Of a DNA stretch of 14,801 bases, positions 1-7,094 are shown in pieces (positions within the stretch are counted from its first letter, which is position 1; every line of letters begins with the position of its first letter). The translations under genes were made by a program, and so were the position numbers. Under the pieces are notes generated by a model, which saw nothing but the letters and a program-made list of their open reading frames with translations, had not been told where the DNA came from and made no database searches. The DNA is from Lentisphaeria bacterium (GTDB taxonomy: Bacteria; Verrucomicrobiota; Lentisphaeria; JABSQK01; UBA12247): positions 1 to 14,801 of the forward strand of contig DMTJ01000474.1 in the NCBI GenBank assembly GCA_003477185.1, read 5' to 3'.

Positions 1-828
1 CTCTGGCCCGTTTGACTGGAGATGAAAGGTGTAGCCGGTCAGCACGGTTCCGTGGGCGCAGAGCATCAGCGCGATCACGAGGAACTCGAGGCTGCGAACT
101 GCTTCAGTCGCTGGCCGGTCCACGACCGCTGTCTGGGCCGTGGTGGTGGAGCCTTGCTCGCCGTCCACCGATAGGCCGCAGGCTTCGGGGGTGTCGCGGC
201 AGAAGAGCCAGGCGATCGCCGTGACGCCCAGCCCTAGGACCAACGCCAGGCGGAGCCAGCCGCCATCCCAATCATACAGGTCGACCAGGTCAGACATGGC
301 CTTGGGGGCATAGCTGAAGGCCAGGCCGTTTACTACGCCCAAAAGGGCGGCAGCGCGGGCGCGTCGCCGATCGAACCACTTGCCGACCAGCGTATTGGCG
401 ATGATGGGCAGCAAGCCCTGACCGAAGAAGCGCACGGCCAGAAATCCGCAAGCCATAGTCACCATGAAAACAGGGGTTGCGAACTCCGCAGCTGGCTTCA
501 GCTGCTGAAGCACCTTGACCAACGTGAATAGGGTCAGGGCCAGACAGGCGGTTGTCATGCAGTAGGCTCGGCGCGCGCCGAGGCGATCCACTAGCCTGCC
601 TGCGCTCGGCAGGACCAAACCGCTCGTCGCCGTACCGAGCAAGTAGGCAATACTCAGCTGCAGATCTGAGAGGCCGGTTACGGCGCAGAGGGGCTGGGTA
701 AAGGCCGCGATGCCGGCAGTCTGGCCCGGAAGGCTGGAGAACATTGCCAGGACGGCCAGCAGCAGGATGGCCCACCCGTAATAAAATGGGACACGTGTTA
801 CATCGAACGGTAGCTTGGCCGCAAACAT
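1..828 (-). CDS. MFS transporter, MCT/OFA-like, 3' end outside window
   Basis: The frame is open from an ATG at 828 to the left edge, giving 276 codons with no stop, so the gene is cut by the window. A strong Shine-Dalgarno (GAGGGG) lies a few bases upstream of the ATG. Visible in order: TM1 (about residues 18-43), TM2 followed by the MFS loop 2-3 signature RLVDRLGARR, TM3, TM4 and TM5 around GQGLLPIIANTLVGKWF, TM6, then a loop RDTPEACGL and the start of TM7. The R-x-x-PE-x-CGL loop and the GQG..N..GKWF..RR..A pattern are typical of monocarboxylate/oxalate-formate-type MFS permeases. The product is an inner-membrane secondary transporter; the substrate cannot be told from sequence. It is divergent from the DUF2007-like gene. 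Confidence 0.88.
   Translation of the reverse strand, partial: MFAAKLPFDVTRVPFYYGWAILLLAVLAMFSSLPGQTAGIAAFTQPLCAVTGLSDLQLSIAYLLGTATSGLVLPSAGRLVDRLGARRAYCMTTACLALTLFTLVKVLQQLKPAAEFATPVFMVTMACGFLAVRFFGQGLLPIIANTLVGKWFDRRRARAAALLGVVNGLAFSYAPKAMSDLVDLYDWDGGWLRLALVLGLGVTAIAWLFCRDTPEACGLSVDGEQGSTTTAQTAVVDRPATEAVRSLEFLVIALMLCAHGTVLTGYTFHLQSNGPE
477..491 (-). repeat. Iterated palindrome copy 1
   Basis: The minus strand reads CTGCGGAGTTCGCAA, two mismatches from TTGCGAAGTTCGCAA. It lies inside the MFS gene, in frame as A-E-F-A. Confidence 0.6.
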
Positions 829-921
829 TGCGTCCCCTCGAGGGCTGAAAATACAGCCGGTGGATAAAACCGCATGATACACACCTGCGCCACACACTCC
901 ATGCTGATTCGTCGCCGGCGG

Positions 922-950
922 TTGCAATCCAATGCAGGCCGAGCTATGGT
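922..950 (+). promoter_or_regulatory. Possible sigma70 promoter of the DUF2007-like gene
   Basis: TTGCAA (922-927), 17 nt, TATGGT (945-950): each hexamer matches consensus at 4 of 6 positions. A second -10-like TATCAT lies at 953-958. The site lies 43 nt before the ATG at 993. It is supported only by motif and position. Confidence 0.3.
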
Positions 951-992
951 GCTATCATAGTTTGCAGGAAGAGCCACCTCAGAGGAAGGATC

Positions 993-1289
993 ATGGATGA
1001 TCAAGATGAACCAGCCGTAGTATTTACCGGCGGCCCGATTGAGGCTGGCCTTCTGCAGGGCAAACTGGCAGATTCGGAGATTCGGAGCTTTTTGCACAAT
1101 GAGTATATGGGGGGTCTCGGAACCACTGCCATTGGTGTGCGGGTCGCTGTCCGAGCACTGGACTTGGCGGCAGCTCTGCCTGTCGTGAATGCATTCAATG
1201 ACGCGCGCCTAAATGAGCCTAGCGACACTGAGGACAGCGAGATTGAGGACGGCGATGCCCCTGAGCTTGACGTCGGCGAGCCTTCCTGA
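993..1289 (+). CDS. DUF2007-like putative signal-transducing protein
   Basis: A 98-residue protein. The ATG is preceded by a good Shine-Dalgarno (AGGAAGGA at 983-990). Residues 8-65 look like the small DUF2007 domain: VVFTGGPIEAGLLQGKL, then an IRSFLHNEYMGG segment and a VRVAVRALDLAAALPVV strand-helix. This arrangement is seen in small proteins labelled 'putative signal transducing protein', whose real role is unknown. The last 25 residues are strongly acidic (runs of E, D, S) and probably disordered. No signal peptide or TM segment is visible, so it is likely cytoplasmic. The stop is 2 nt before the next gene, which suggests cotranscription with the lipoprotein. The family call rests on remembered pattern, not a profile search. 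Confidence 0.75.
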   Translation: MDDQDEPAVVFTGGPIEAGLLQGKLADSEIRSFLHNEYMGGLGTTAIGVRVAVRALDLAAALPVVNAFNDARLNEPSDTEDSEIEDGDAPELDVGEPS

Positions 1290-1291
1290 TT

Positions 1292-1627
1292 TTGCTGGCG
1301 CGCAGAGTCTGGCTGGGGCTACTCTTCTTGGGCGTCCTCGCGGTCGGATGCCGGACGAGTGGTCCGCAGAAGGAACGCGTTTCAAGCGATGCGATACCGG
1401 TAATTGTCAGCAAGACCGTCATTCTGGTCAACGGCGAGCAGTTTGAGCTGCGCGACCTCGCGCTTGGGGTTGCTTTCGAAGGGCTCCCCCCATCCCCTCG
1501 CTTCTTCGACATGCAGGTGATTCGTGGCGTCTCAGAGCGGCGTCTTTACCGGATCGAGAGCTATCTCAGCGGCCATCTTAAAGATGGCGATCAGTACCGG
1601 GTGACGATCGTAGACCCGCCTGATTGA
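1292..1627 (+). CDS. Small predicted lipoprotein, function unknown
   Basis: A 111-residue protein starting at TTG, 2 nt after the preceding stop. TTG is chosen because it puts a lipoprotein signal exactly at the N terminus: ARR, a hydrophobic core (LGLLFLGVLA), then A-V-G-C with Cys20 as the probable lipidated residue. No other start would keep the signal. The mature part is short (about 90 residues) and contains KTVILVNGEQFELRDL and a C-terminal YRVTIVDPPD, compatible with a small beta domain. I do not recognise the family. The protein is expected to be tethered to the inner or outer membrane. Spacing suggests it is expressed with the DUF2007-like gene. The weak point is the start codon, which has no clear Shine-Dalgarno. 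Confidence 0.7.
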   Translation: MLARRVWLGLLFLGVLAVGCRTSGPQKERVSSDAIPVIVSKTVILVNGEQFELRDLALGVAFEGLPPSPRFFDMQVIRGVSERRLYRIESYLSGHLKDGDQYRVTIVDPPD

Positions 1628-1721
1628 CTGTGTGGTGTTCACCGCTGTACTAAATCAACGGTTCGTCTCATGTCATGCTGCAGGCTGTAACTGAAGGTAG
1701 CTTGGCCGTGTGGCGGTGCGT

Positions 1722-2447
1722 CTATTTGGCGGGCGGTGTTTCGCCAGAATCCGCCGGCAGGCCTGCGTTGTAAGACGGCAGCGCCCTCAGGCCACGGGAC
1801 CAGTGCGTGTTCACCAGCAGTTGGATTTCCGGACCAAGCGAACTCTGTGCCTTCGCCAGTATGGCATCGGACTCTTCCAACTCGCCTCGATGGAAGTGGA
1901 TGCAGGCCTGCATGAAATCGAAGGGACCAGAAAAGGTGCCGCCAAGCTTGGCGTATCCTTCATCGATGACCTTCTGCGCCTCATCATAGCGATGGAGGCA
2001 CATCAGAGCTGCGGAGAGATTCGTATACGCCTCAATGCGCTCCGGGGCAATTTTCTTGAAATGCGTAAAGAAATTGACCGCTTCGTGGTAGCGATGATCG
2101 ACGAAGGCCAGCTGCCCCACTGCCTGCATCGGACCGGGGCGGACTTCCCAAAGCAGGACATTGCGAAACAATTCCTCCGCCTCAAGCACGTTTCCAGCCC
2201 GCCACTCACCGTAGGCGCGATCTGTCAGACCCTTAACGAGGGTCCCTACATTCATCTCGATGACCGGGGGCGGCATTTCGAGCTGGGCCTCGAACTCTGC
2301 CGGGTTGATGGACATCGTCGGGCGCGGGCCATAGGAAACCGCAGCATAGACATTCGTGCGGGGGGCCCCAATCGCGATTAACACCGTGATTGTGACTGTG
2401 ACTGCCAGCGAAATGCTGAGAATCAAAACGCTGCGGTGGGTGTTCAA
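1722..2447 (-). CDS. Membrane-anchored TPR-like protein
   Basis: A 241-residue protein. The likely start is TTG (2447-2445), with AGAGG about 8 nt upstream; no ATG occurs in frame until after the hydrophobic segment. Residues 8-27 form one long hydrophobic helix (LILSISLAVTVTITVLIAIG), probably an uncleaved anchor, leaving the rest in the periplasm. From about residue 70 on there are helical hairpins of TPR type: A-Y-G-E-W-R-A-G-N-V-L-E-A-E-E-L-F, then HRYHEAVNFFTHFKKIAPER, LHRYDEAQKVIDEG and FHRGELEESDAILAKA. The tail is Pro-rich. It is transcribed divergently from pgi and convergently with the lipoprotein gene. The role is probably scaffolding; no partner can be named. Confidence 0.8.
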   Translation of the reverse strand: MNTHRSVLILSISLAVTVTITVLIAIGAPRTNVYAAVSYGPRPTMSINPAEFEAQLEMPPPVIEMNVGTLVKGLTDRAYGEWRAGNVLEAEELFRNVLLWEVRPGPMQAVGQLAFVDHRYHEAVNFFTHFKKIAPERIEAYTNLSAALMCLHRYDEAQKVIDEGYAKLGGTFSGPFDFMQACIHFHRGELEESDAILAKAQSSLGPEIQLLVNTHWSRGLRALPSYNAGLPADSGETPPAK

Positions 2448-2529
2448 AAAGGCTGCCTCTGTCCTTCTGGGGTCTAGTCGACGATACTCTGGTAGCGTTG
2501 ACGCGGACGCGTAAGTTGTGGCCGTCTAC

Positions 2530-2541
2530 TAGAATTACAAT
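2530..2541 (+). promoter_or_regulatory. AT-rich -10-like region upstream of pgi
   Basis: Two overlapping -10-like hexamers, TAGAAT (2530-2535) and TACAAT (2536-2541), each match TATAAT at 5 of 6 positions and sit in the only AT-rich part of the divergent gap, 22-33 nt before the pgi ATG. No well-spaced -35 is evident: TTGACG at 2498 is too far away and TTGTGG at 2516 too close. Position and composition favour a start of transcription here. Confidence 0.3.
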
Positions 2542-2562
2542 CTAAGATTTTGGAAGCCCAAG

Positions 2563-4131
2563 ATGCCTAAAGCCTCTCAGGAATTATTCATAACTCGCGA
2601 ATACTCAGGGTTTTCCCTCGATTTAAGAAACTCTGAAAAGCACCTGCAACAGTTACCAAAACTGGCGCAGACATTTGCGGCTGTGCATGCGCAGATGCAG
2701 TGCATTGAGGCGGGGGATATCAAGAATCCGGACGAAGGCAGGCAAGTTACACACTTTGGGGATCGGGCAGTTTACGCAAGCAGCGAGCTGTTCGCCGACG
2801 TCGAGGCATTTTTTGCAGCTGTGCGCAGCGGTGAACTGCTGTTGAACGGCAAGCGTGTATCTGCCGTGGTCATCAACGGGATCGGCGGGTCCGCCTTGGG
2901 GCCCCAGCTTGCGCAGTTCGCACTTCGCGGTCCGTATTGGAACGAGCTGAGCGCCGAGCAGCGCGACGGAAACCCGAAGCTGTACATTCTCGATAACACA
3001 GATCCGGCTGGCATCCATGACCTTTGTGCGGTAGCCGACTGGTCCACGACTCTGGTCATTACCATCTCCAAGAGCGGCGGCACACGCGAGCCGCGCAACA
3101 ACATGTTCGCCCTCCAAGCCATCTACGAGCGCGCAGGCCTGAACTTTGCCGCTCATGCCGGTGCGGTGACCATGGCCGGTAGCGCGCTCGATCAGCACGC
3201 CGAGACGAATGGCTGGCGCAAGCGCTGGCACATGGCTGAGTCCATCGGTGGGCGCACCAGCGAAACGGCCGTGGTCGGTCACGTGCCCGCCGCTGCCGCA
3301 GGTATTGATTTTGGTCAGTTGCTCGAGGGGGCAGTCTTGATGGACGAGTGGACGCGCGATCCAGACCCCTATACCAATCCTTCGTATCTGCTGGCAGCCT
3401 CCTGGTACCTCCTCGGCGATGGTCGCGGAGATCGCAACATGGTCGTCCTGCCGTACTCTGACCGTCTAGTGTTGCTGGCGCGCTATCTTCAGCAGCTCGT
3501 GATGGAAAGCGTCGGGAAGGGCACAGATTTGCGCGGCGTGCCAGTCGAGCAAGGGCTTAACGTATTTGGGAACAAGGGCGGGTCCGATGCCCACGCCTTT
3601 GTCCAGCAGTTGCAGGAAGGCCGAGACGATTTCTTCGTGACGTTCGTGGAAGTGCTCGAGGACCCAGCGCACTATAATGCGGAACAAGGGCTCAGCATGG
3701 CGGACTACCTTCATAACTTCCTCGGTGGGCTGGTAGACGCACTGGCCAGCAAGAACCGTCCGGTGATGACCATTACGATCGAGGCACTCACGCCTGCCGC
3801 ACTTGGCATGTTGATTGCTCTCTTTGAGCGTGCGGTTGCCGCTTACGCCGAACTCGTGCAGGTAAACGCCTTTCATCAGCCCGGCGTCCAAGCCTACAAG
3901 CTCGCCAGTGGGGATATGGATGCCTTGGCCCAGGCGCTGCAGAAGCATGTCGCCGCCAATGCCGGGAGCGAAGGCCCGGCTGCGGAGATCGCAGCCGGAC
4001 TTGGAGCCGCCCAGGCCGTCGAAGGTGTACTGGCCAAGTGGGCCGTAAACGGGCGCAGCTTTGGTGGCGTGACCGTATCCCGTAGCTTCGACAACGGCAC
4101 CTGGATTTACGCTTTCCGCGGAGGGAGTTGA
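2563..4131 (+). CDS. pgi: Glucose-6-phosphate isomerase
   Basis: A 522-residue protein that interconverts glucose-6-phosphate and fructose-6-phosphate in the cytoplasm (glycolysis/gluconeogenesis). Two SIS-type sugar-phosphate domains are visible: GIGGSALG at 106-113, SKSGGT at 169-174, and the PGI signature region SIGGRTSE at 227-234. The expected catalytic residues are present: Glu315 in MESVGK, His344 in SDAHAF, and Lys446 ending QPGVQAYK. The last motif is normally QxGVExxK; here the Glu is Gln443, a mild deviation. Length and motifs fit the shorter bacterial PGI type rather than the 550-residue E. coli/animal type. The ATG has a modest GGAAG 6 nt upstream. The stop overlaps the trpS ATG (TGATG), so the two are probably translationally coupled. 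Confidence 0.95.
   Translation: MPKASQELFITREYSGFSLDLRNSEKHLQQLPKLAQTFAAVHAQMQCIEAGDIKNPDEGRQVTHFGDRAVYASSELFADVEAFFAAVRSGELLLNGKRVSAVVINGIGGSALGPQLAQFALRGPYWNELSAEQRDGNPKLYILDNTDPAGIHDLCAVADWSTTLVITISKSGGTREPRNNMFALQAIYERAGLNFAAHAGAVTMAGSALDQHAETNGWRKRWHMAESIGGRTSETAVVGHVPAAAAGIDFGQLLEGAVLMDEWTRDPDPYTNPSYLLAASWYLLGDGRGDRNMVVLPYSDRLVLLARYLQQLVMESVGKGTDLRGVPVEQGLNVFGNKGGSDAHAFVQQLQEGRDDFFVTFVEVLEDPAHYNAEQGLSMADYLHNFLGGLVDALASKNRPVMTITIEALTPAALGMLIALFERAVAAYAELVQVNAFHQPGVQAYKLASGDMDALAQALQKHVAANAGSEGPAAEIAAGLGAAQAVEGVLAKWAVNGRSFGGVTVSRSFDNGTWIYAFRGGS
2909..2923 (+). repeat. Iterated palindrome copy 2
   Basis: TTGCGCAGTTCGCAC, two mismatches from TTGCGAAGTTCGCAA. It lies inside pgi, in frame as L-A-Q-F-A. 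Confidence 0.6.
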
Positions 4132-5096
4132 TGCGAATCCTGACGGGAGTTCAGCCATCTGGCGATCTTCACATCGGCAATTACTTCGGGGCCATGAAGC
4201 CATCCATCGACTTACAGGGTCAAGGCCAGACCTTTCTGTTTGTCGCGGACTATCATGCCCTCACGCAGAATCCGGACCCGGAATTGTTGCGTGAGCGCGT
4301 GCGTGGCGTGGTGCTGGACTGGCTGGCTGCGGGGCTTGCTCCCGAGCAGACGGTTCTCTATCGGCAGTCTGATATTCCTGCGGTCCAGGAACTCAGCTGG
4401 ATCCTGTGCTGCTTCACGCCCGTTGGGCTATTGGAGCGCTGTCATAGCTACAAGGACAAGGTCGCGCAAGGCCTGACGCCAAACCACGGGCTGTTCACCT
4501 ATCCGGTGCTGATGGCGGCCGATATACTGCTCTATGACGCGAACGTGGTCCCGGTCGGCAAAGACCAGAAGCAACATCTCGAAGTCACGCGCGATCTCGC
4601 GATCCGGTTCAACAATGCGCACGGAGACATCCTCGTGGTGCCAGAGCCGCGCATTCGCGAAGAACTCGCCACCGTAGCGGGGGTAGACGGCCGAAAGATG
4701 TCCAAGAGCTATGACAACACCATCCCGCTTTTCGGCGCCGAAAAGCAGATTCGCAAAAAGTGCTTCATGAAGATCGTCACCGACTCCACGCCGCAGGACG
4801 AGCCCAAGAATCCCGATACCTGCAACGTCTTCTCTATCTACAGCCTGTTCGCGAACGAGGACGAGTTGGAAGAGATGCGTGCGAACTACGCAACGCCCGG
4901 CTTTGGCTATGGCCATGCCAAGCAGGCTGCGTTCGAGGCATACTGGGAGTACTTTCGGACGTTCCGCGAACGCCGTGAAGAGCTTGCCGCCGATCCGGGC
5001 TATGTCGACCAGATCCTGGCCCGCGGGACCGAACAGGCCCGTGATATCGCCAGTGGCACCATGGCGCGCGTCCGCAAGGCCGTAGGGCTGCGATGA
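4131..5096 (+). CDS. trpS: Tryptophan--tRNA ligase
   Basis: A 321-residue class I aminoacyl-tRNA synthetase charging tRNA-Trp in the cytoplasm. The N terminus is the usual TrpRS opening, with the HIGH-type motif PSGDLHIGNY at residues 9-18. The KMSKS loop (KMSKSYDNTIPLF) starts at Lys189, and a TPVGLLERCHSYKDK segment is typical of the family. Length is normal (about 325-340). ATG 4131 is preferred over TTG 4128 because it gives the canonical M-R-I-L-T-G-V-Q-P start and has GGAGGGAG (4120-4127) just upstream, inside the end of pgi. It overlaps pgi by 1 nt and the next gene by 4 nt, so the three genes form a tight operon. Confidence 0.96.
   Translation: MRILTGVQPSGDLHIGNYFGAMKPSIDLQGQGQTFLFVADYHALTQNPDPELLRERVRGVVLDWLAAGLAPEQTVLYRQSDIPAVQELSWILCCFTPVGLLERCHSYKDKVAQGLTPNHGLFTYPVLMAADILLYDANVVPVGKDQKQHLEVTRDLAIRFNNAHGDILVVPEPRIREELATVAGVDGRKMSKSYDNTIPLFGAEKQIRKKCFMKIVTDSTPQDEPKNPDTCNVFSIYSLFANEDELEEMRANYATPGFGYGHAKQAAFEAYWEYFRTFRERREELAADPGYVDQILARGTEQARDIASGTMARVRKAVGLR
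4879..4893 (-). repeat. Iterated palindrome copy 3
   Basis: The minus strand reads TTGCGTAGTTCGCAC, two mismatches from consensus. It lies inside trpS; the plus strand codes R-A-N-Y-A-T here. Confidence 0.6.
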
Positions 5097-5767
5097 TCAA
5101 ACTCCATCAGCTCCCACTGGGGCCGGCCGATAATTTAATCTACCTGCTGCAGGACGAGGCAACCCAGGCTACCGCTGTGATCGACCCGGCCTGGGATGTC
5201 CCGGCTATAATGGAACAGGCGGCTGTCCGCGGCTGCGTCATCGACCGCATCCTACTCACGCACACCCATCATGATCACGTCAATGGCGTGGATCAGTTGT
5301 TGGACCATTGCGACGTGCCTGTTTTTGTGCACCCGCGAGAAGTGCCCGTTTGGCCTGGCACGCCCGAGACGTGGCACCCCTTAGCAGAGGGCGATGTCCT
5401 GCATCTGGGCGAGACCGAGCTGCGCGTCCTCGAGACACCCGGTCACTCCCCCGGCGGAGTCTGCTTCCAGTTCGATAGCCGCATGATTGTCGGGGACACC
5501 ATCTTTGTCTACGGGTGCGGCCACTGCCGCGCGCCCGGAGCGGACCCAGCCCAGCTGTTCGCTTCGCTGCAGCGTCTGAAGCAAGAGGTCCTGCCGGAGA
5601 CCACCTTGTATCCCGGGCATGATTACGGCGCCACCTCGGTGACTACCATGGCCGAACAACGCGCCGGAAACCCCTGGCTGCAACTTAGCGATGAAGCCGC
5701 GTTCATTCGCCATCGTCGTCACGGCTGCGGCCGCTCCACCCCCTACGGGCCTTACACCTTTACCTGA
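5093..5767 (+). CDS. MBL-fold metallohydrolase, glyoxalase II-like
   Basis: A 224-residue protein of the metallo-beta-lactamase fold. The metal-site motifs are in place: THTHHDH at residues 56-62, His118 in PGHSPGG, Asp135 in VGDTIF, and His176 in YPGHDYG. This set matches the glyoxalase II/persulfide-dioxygenase-like branch, whose members hydrolyse thioesters or oxidise persulfides with a dinuclear or single metal. The length is short for GloB, because the C-terminal glutathione-binding domain is mostly lacking, so hydroxyacylglutathione hydrolase activity is not assured. The ATG overlaps the trpS stop (ATGA). gcvT follows after 17 nt. It is probably cytoplasmic, with no signal peptide. Confidence 0.88.
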   Translation: MIKLHQLPLGPADNLIYLLQDEATQATAVIDPAWDVPAIMEQAAVRGCVIDRILLTHTHHDHVNGVDQLLDHCDVPVFVHPREVPVWPGTPETWHPLAEGDVLHLGETELRVLETPGHSPGGVCFQFDSRMIVGDTIFVYGCGHCRAPGADPAQLFASLQRLKQEVLPETTLYPGHDYGATSVTTMAEQRAGNPWLQLSDEAAFIRHRRHGCGRSTPYGPYTFT

Positions 5768-5784
5768 AATCTACGAGTGCAGTT

Positions 5785-6999
5785 ATGAACCAGACCCCTC
5801 TTTATCAACGACACGATTCAGCCGGTGCGAAATGGGGCGAGTTCGGTGGCTTTGCCATGCCTCTCTGGTATGAAGCTGGCCTGATTCGCGAGCATCGCGC
5901 CGTCCTGCTCGCTGCTGGCCTGTTCGATACCAGCCACATGTCGATGTTTACCATAGCAGGCGCCAGTGCCCGCGAGCTGCTGCAGGCCACCTTGACCCGG
6001 GATCTCGAGACAGCCTTGCCCGGCAAAAAGCCACTATGCCCGGGACGCGCCGCCTACGGCTTTTTTCTCGACGAACGCGGGCATGTGATTGATGACGTCA
6101 TCGTTTTTCAGGAAGTACCAGACCGCTATTTTGTGGTCGTGAATGCGGCCATGGACGGACCCGTCATCGCCCACCTCCAGGCTCACGCGGCCGCTGACGT
6201 CTCCTTCGAGATCTTGACCGGCACGCTTGCCAAGCTGGACCTCCAAGGCCCCAAGGCGGGCGATATTCTCGAGCGCGTCATCGGCGACCAGGCCCGGCCG
6301 TTTCCAGCCTTTTCATTTCGTGGCCACTACGGGGCGTCTAGCACCGTGAAGACCCGTTCTGGCGCACCCGTGCTTGTCTCCCGCTCGGGCTATACCGGCG
6401 AGTTCGGCTTCGAGCTCTACCTGCCCGCCGAGCACGCCACGGCCGTCTGGGATGAGATTCTGGCACAAGGGCAAGACTGCGGGATCCTGCCCTGCGGGCT
6501 CGGGGCGCGAGACAGCCTACGTGCCGGGGCTATGCTGCCACTTTCTCATCAGGACATTGGCGACTGGCCCTGCATCCGTCATCCGTGGGAGTTTGCCCTG
6601 CCACGGGCCGACGGTGGCTGGTCCAAATCATTCATTGGCGACCGGGCACTCGAACAGGCCAGCGACGCCAGCTACACCTACGCCTTTGTCGGCGAGAATA
6701 ACCGCAAAGTCCCCGTTGGCCGGGATACCCGCGTCCTGCTCGCAGACCAAGACATCGGCCACGTCCTCACCTGCGTCACTGACATCAGCATTGAGCGCGT
6801 CGCTGGGACCATCCTTCGCATTGGTACCGAAAGCGCCCCTGCGGACTTCGCACCGCGAGGGCTTGCCTGCGGCTTCGTCTATCTCGATCAGAACGTCGAG
6901 CCCGGGACATCACTCTTGCTCGTAAACGGCCGCCGCCGCATCCAGGTGACGATCGCCACCACAGTTCGTCCCGGACGCACCTTTCGTATGCGTTGGTAG
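5785..6999 (+). CDS. gcvT: Glycine cleavage T-protein (aminomethyltransferase)-like
   Basis: A 404-residue folate-binding protein of the GcvT family; GcvT releases ammonia from aminomethyl-lipoyl-H protein and forms 5,10-methylene-THF. Seen: the N-terminal TPLYQRHDSAGAKWGEFGGF, LFDTSHMS (47-53), the Asp pair in VIDDVIVF (101-108) where the catalytic Asp lies, SGYTGE (201-206), and ARDSLR (241-246). Deviations from the usual protein: YTGEDGFE reads YTGEFGFE, and the segment after ARDSLR reads AGAMLPLSHQDIGDWP instead of the common LEAGxPLYG. At 404 residues it is longer than the usual 360-370. No gcvH or gcvP is in the window. A different GcvT-family methyltransferase cannot be excluded. It is the last gene of the pgi-trpS-MBL group. 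Confidence 0.82.
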   Translation: MNQTPLYQRHDSAGAKWGEFGGFAMPLWYEAGLIREHRAVLLAAGLFDTSHMSMFTIAGASARELLQATLTRDLETALPGKKPLCPGRAAYGFFLDERGHVIDDVIVFQEVPDRYFVVVNAAMDGPVIAHLQAHAAADVSFEILTGTLAKLDLQGPKAGDILERVIGDQARPFPAFSFRGHYGASSTVKTRSGAPVLVSRSGYTGEFGFELYLPAEHATAVWDEILAQGQDCGILPCGLGARDSLRAGAMLPLSHQDIGDWPCIRHPWEFALPRADGGWSKSFIGDRALEQASDASYTYAFVGENNRKVPVGRDTRVLLADQDIGHVLTCVTDISIERVAGTILRIGTESAPADFAPRGLACGFVYLDQNVEPGTSLLLVNGRRRIQVTIATTVRPGRTFRMRW

Positions 7000-7038
7000 T
7001 GATGCTTTCGCGGGTGAGGCACTTCACCGGCTCGCGCG

Positions 7039-7066
7039 TTGCATCGCAGCTGCGGCCGTCTATATA
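7039..7066 (+). promoter_or_regulatory. Weak sigma70-like promoter before the TPR-ExbB-ExbD operon
   Basis: TTGCAT (7039-7044), 16 nt, TATATA (7061-7066), 28 nt before the chosen ATG at 7095. The match is modest (3 of 6 and 4 of 6), but the 95-nt gap after gcvT is the natural place for a promoter. Confidence 0.25.
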
Positions 7067-7094
7067 CCGTGAATCGCTGAACCCGGAGTATTCC

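Noticed and set aside
290..895. A 201-codon open frame on the minus strand
   Set aside because: It overlaps the MFS permease in another frame; its composition (many Arg, Pro, Cys) is not protein-like, while the permease frame shows TM helices and family motifs.
1634..1643. GGTGTTCACC as a terminator between the convergent genes
   Set aside because: The loop is too small and no T-tract follows on either strand.
809..1708. A shared 13-mer GGTAGCTTGGCCG at 809 and 1696
   Set aside because: One or a few 13-bp matches are expected by chance in a window of this size, and the flanks do not match.
1710..2381. A 223-codon open frame on the plus strand
   Set aside because: It is opposite the membrane-anchored TPR gene, which has a TM anchor, TPR hairpins and a ribosome site; the plus frame has no recognisable features.
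2653..3282. Long minus-strand open frames opposite pgi (also 3466-4203)
   Set aside because: They are antisense shadows of a GC-rich conserved gene; pgi motifs cover the region continuously.
5768..5784. A glycine riboswitch before gcvT
   Set aside because: Only 17 nt separate it from the upstream gene; there is no room for one.
6993..7094. Upstream TTG start for the large TPR protein
   Set aside because: It would place 34 unrelated residues before a good signal peptide and overlap the end of gcvT; ATG 7095 has GGAG at proper spacing.
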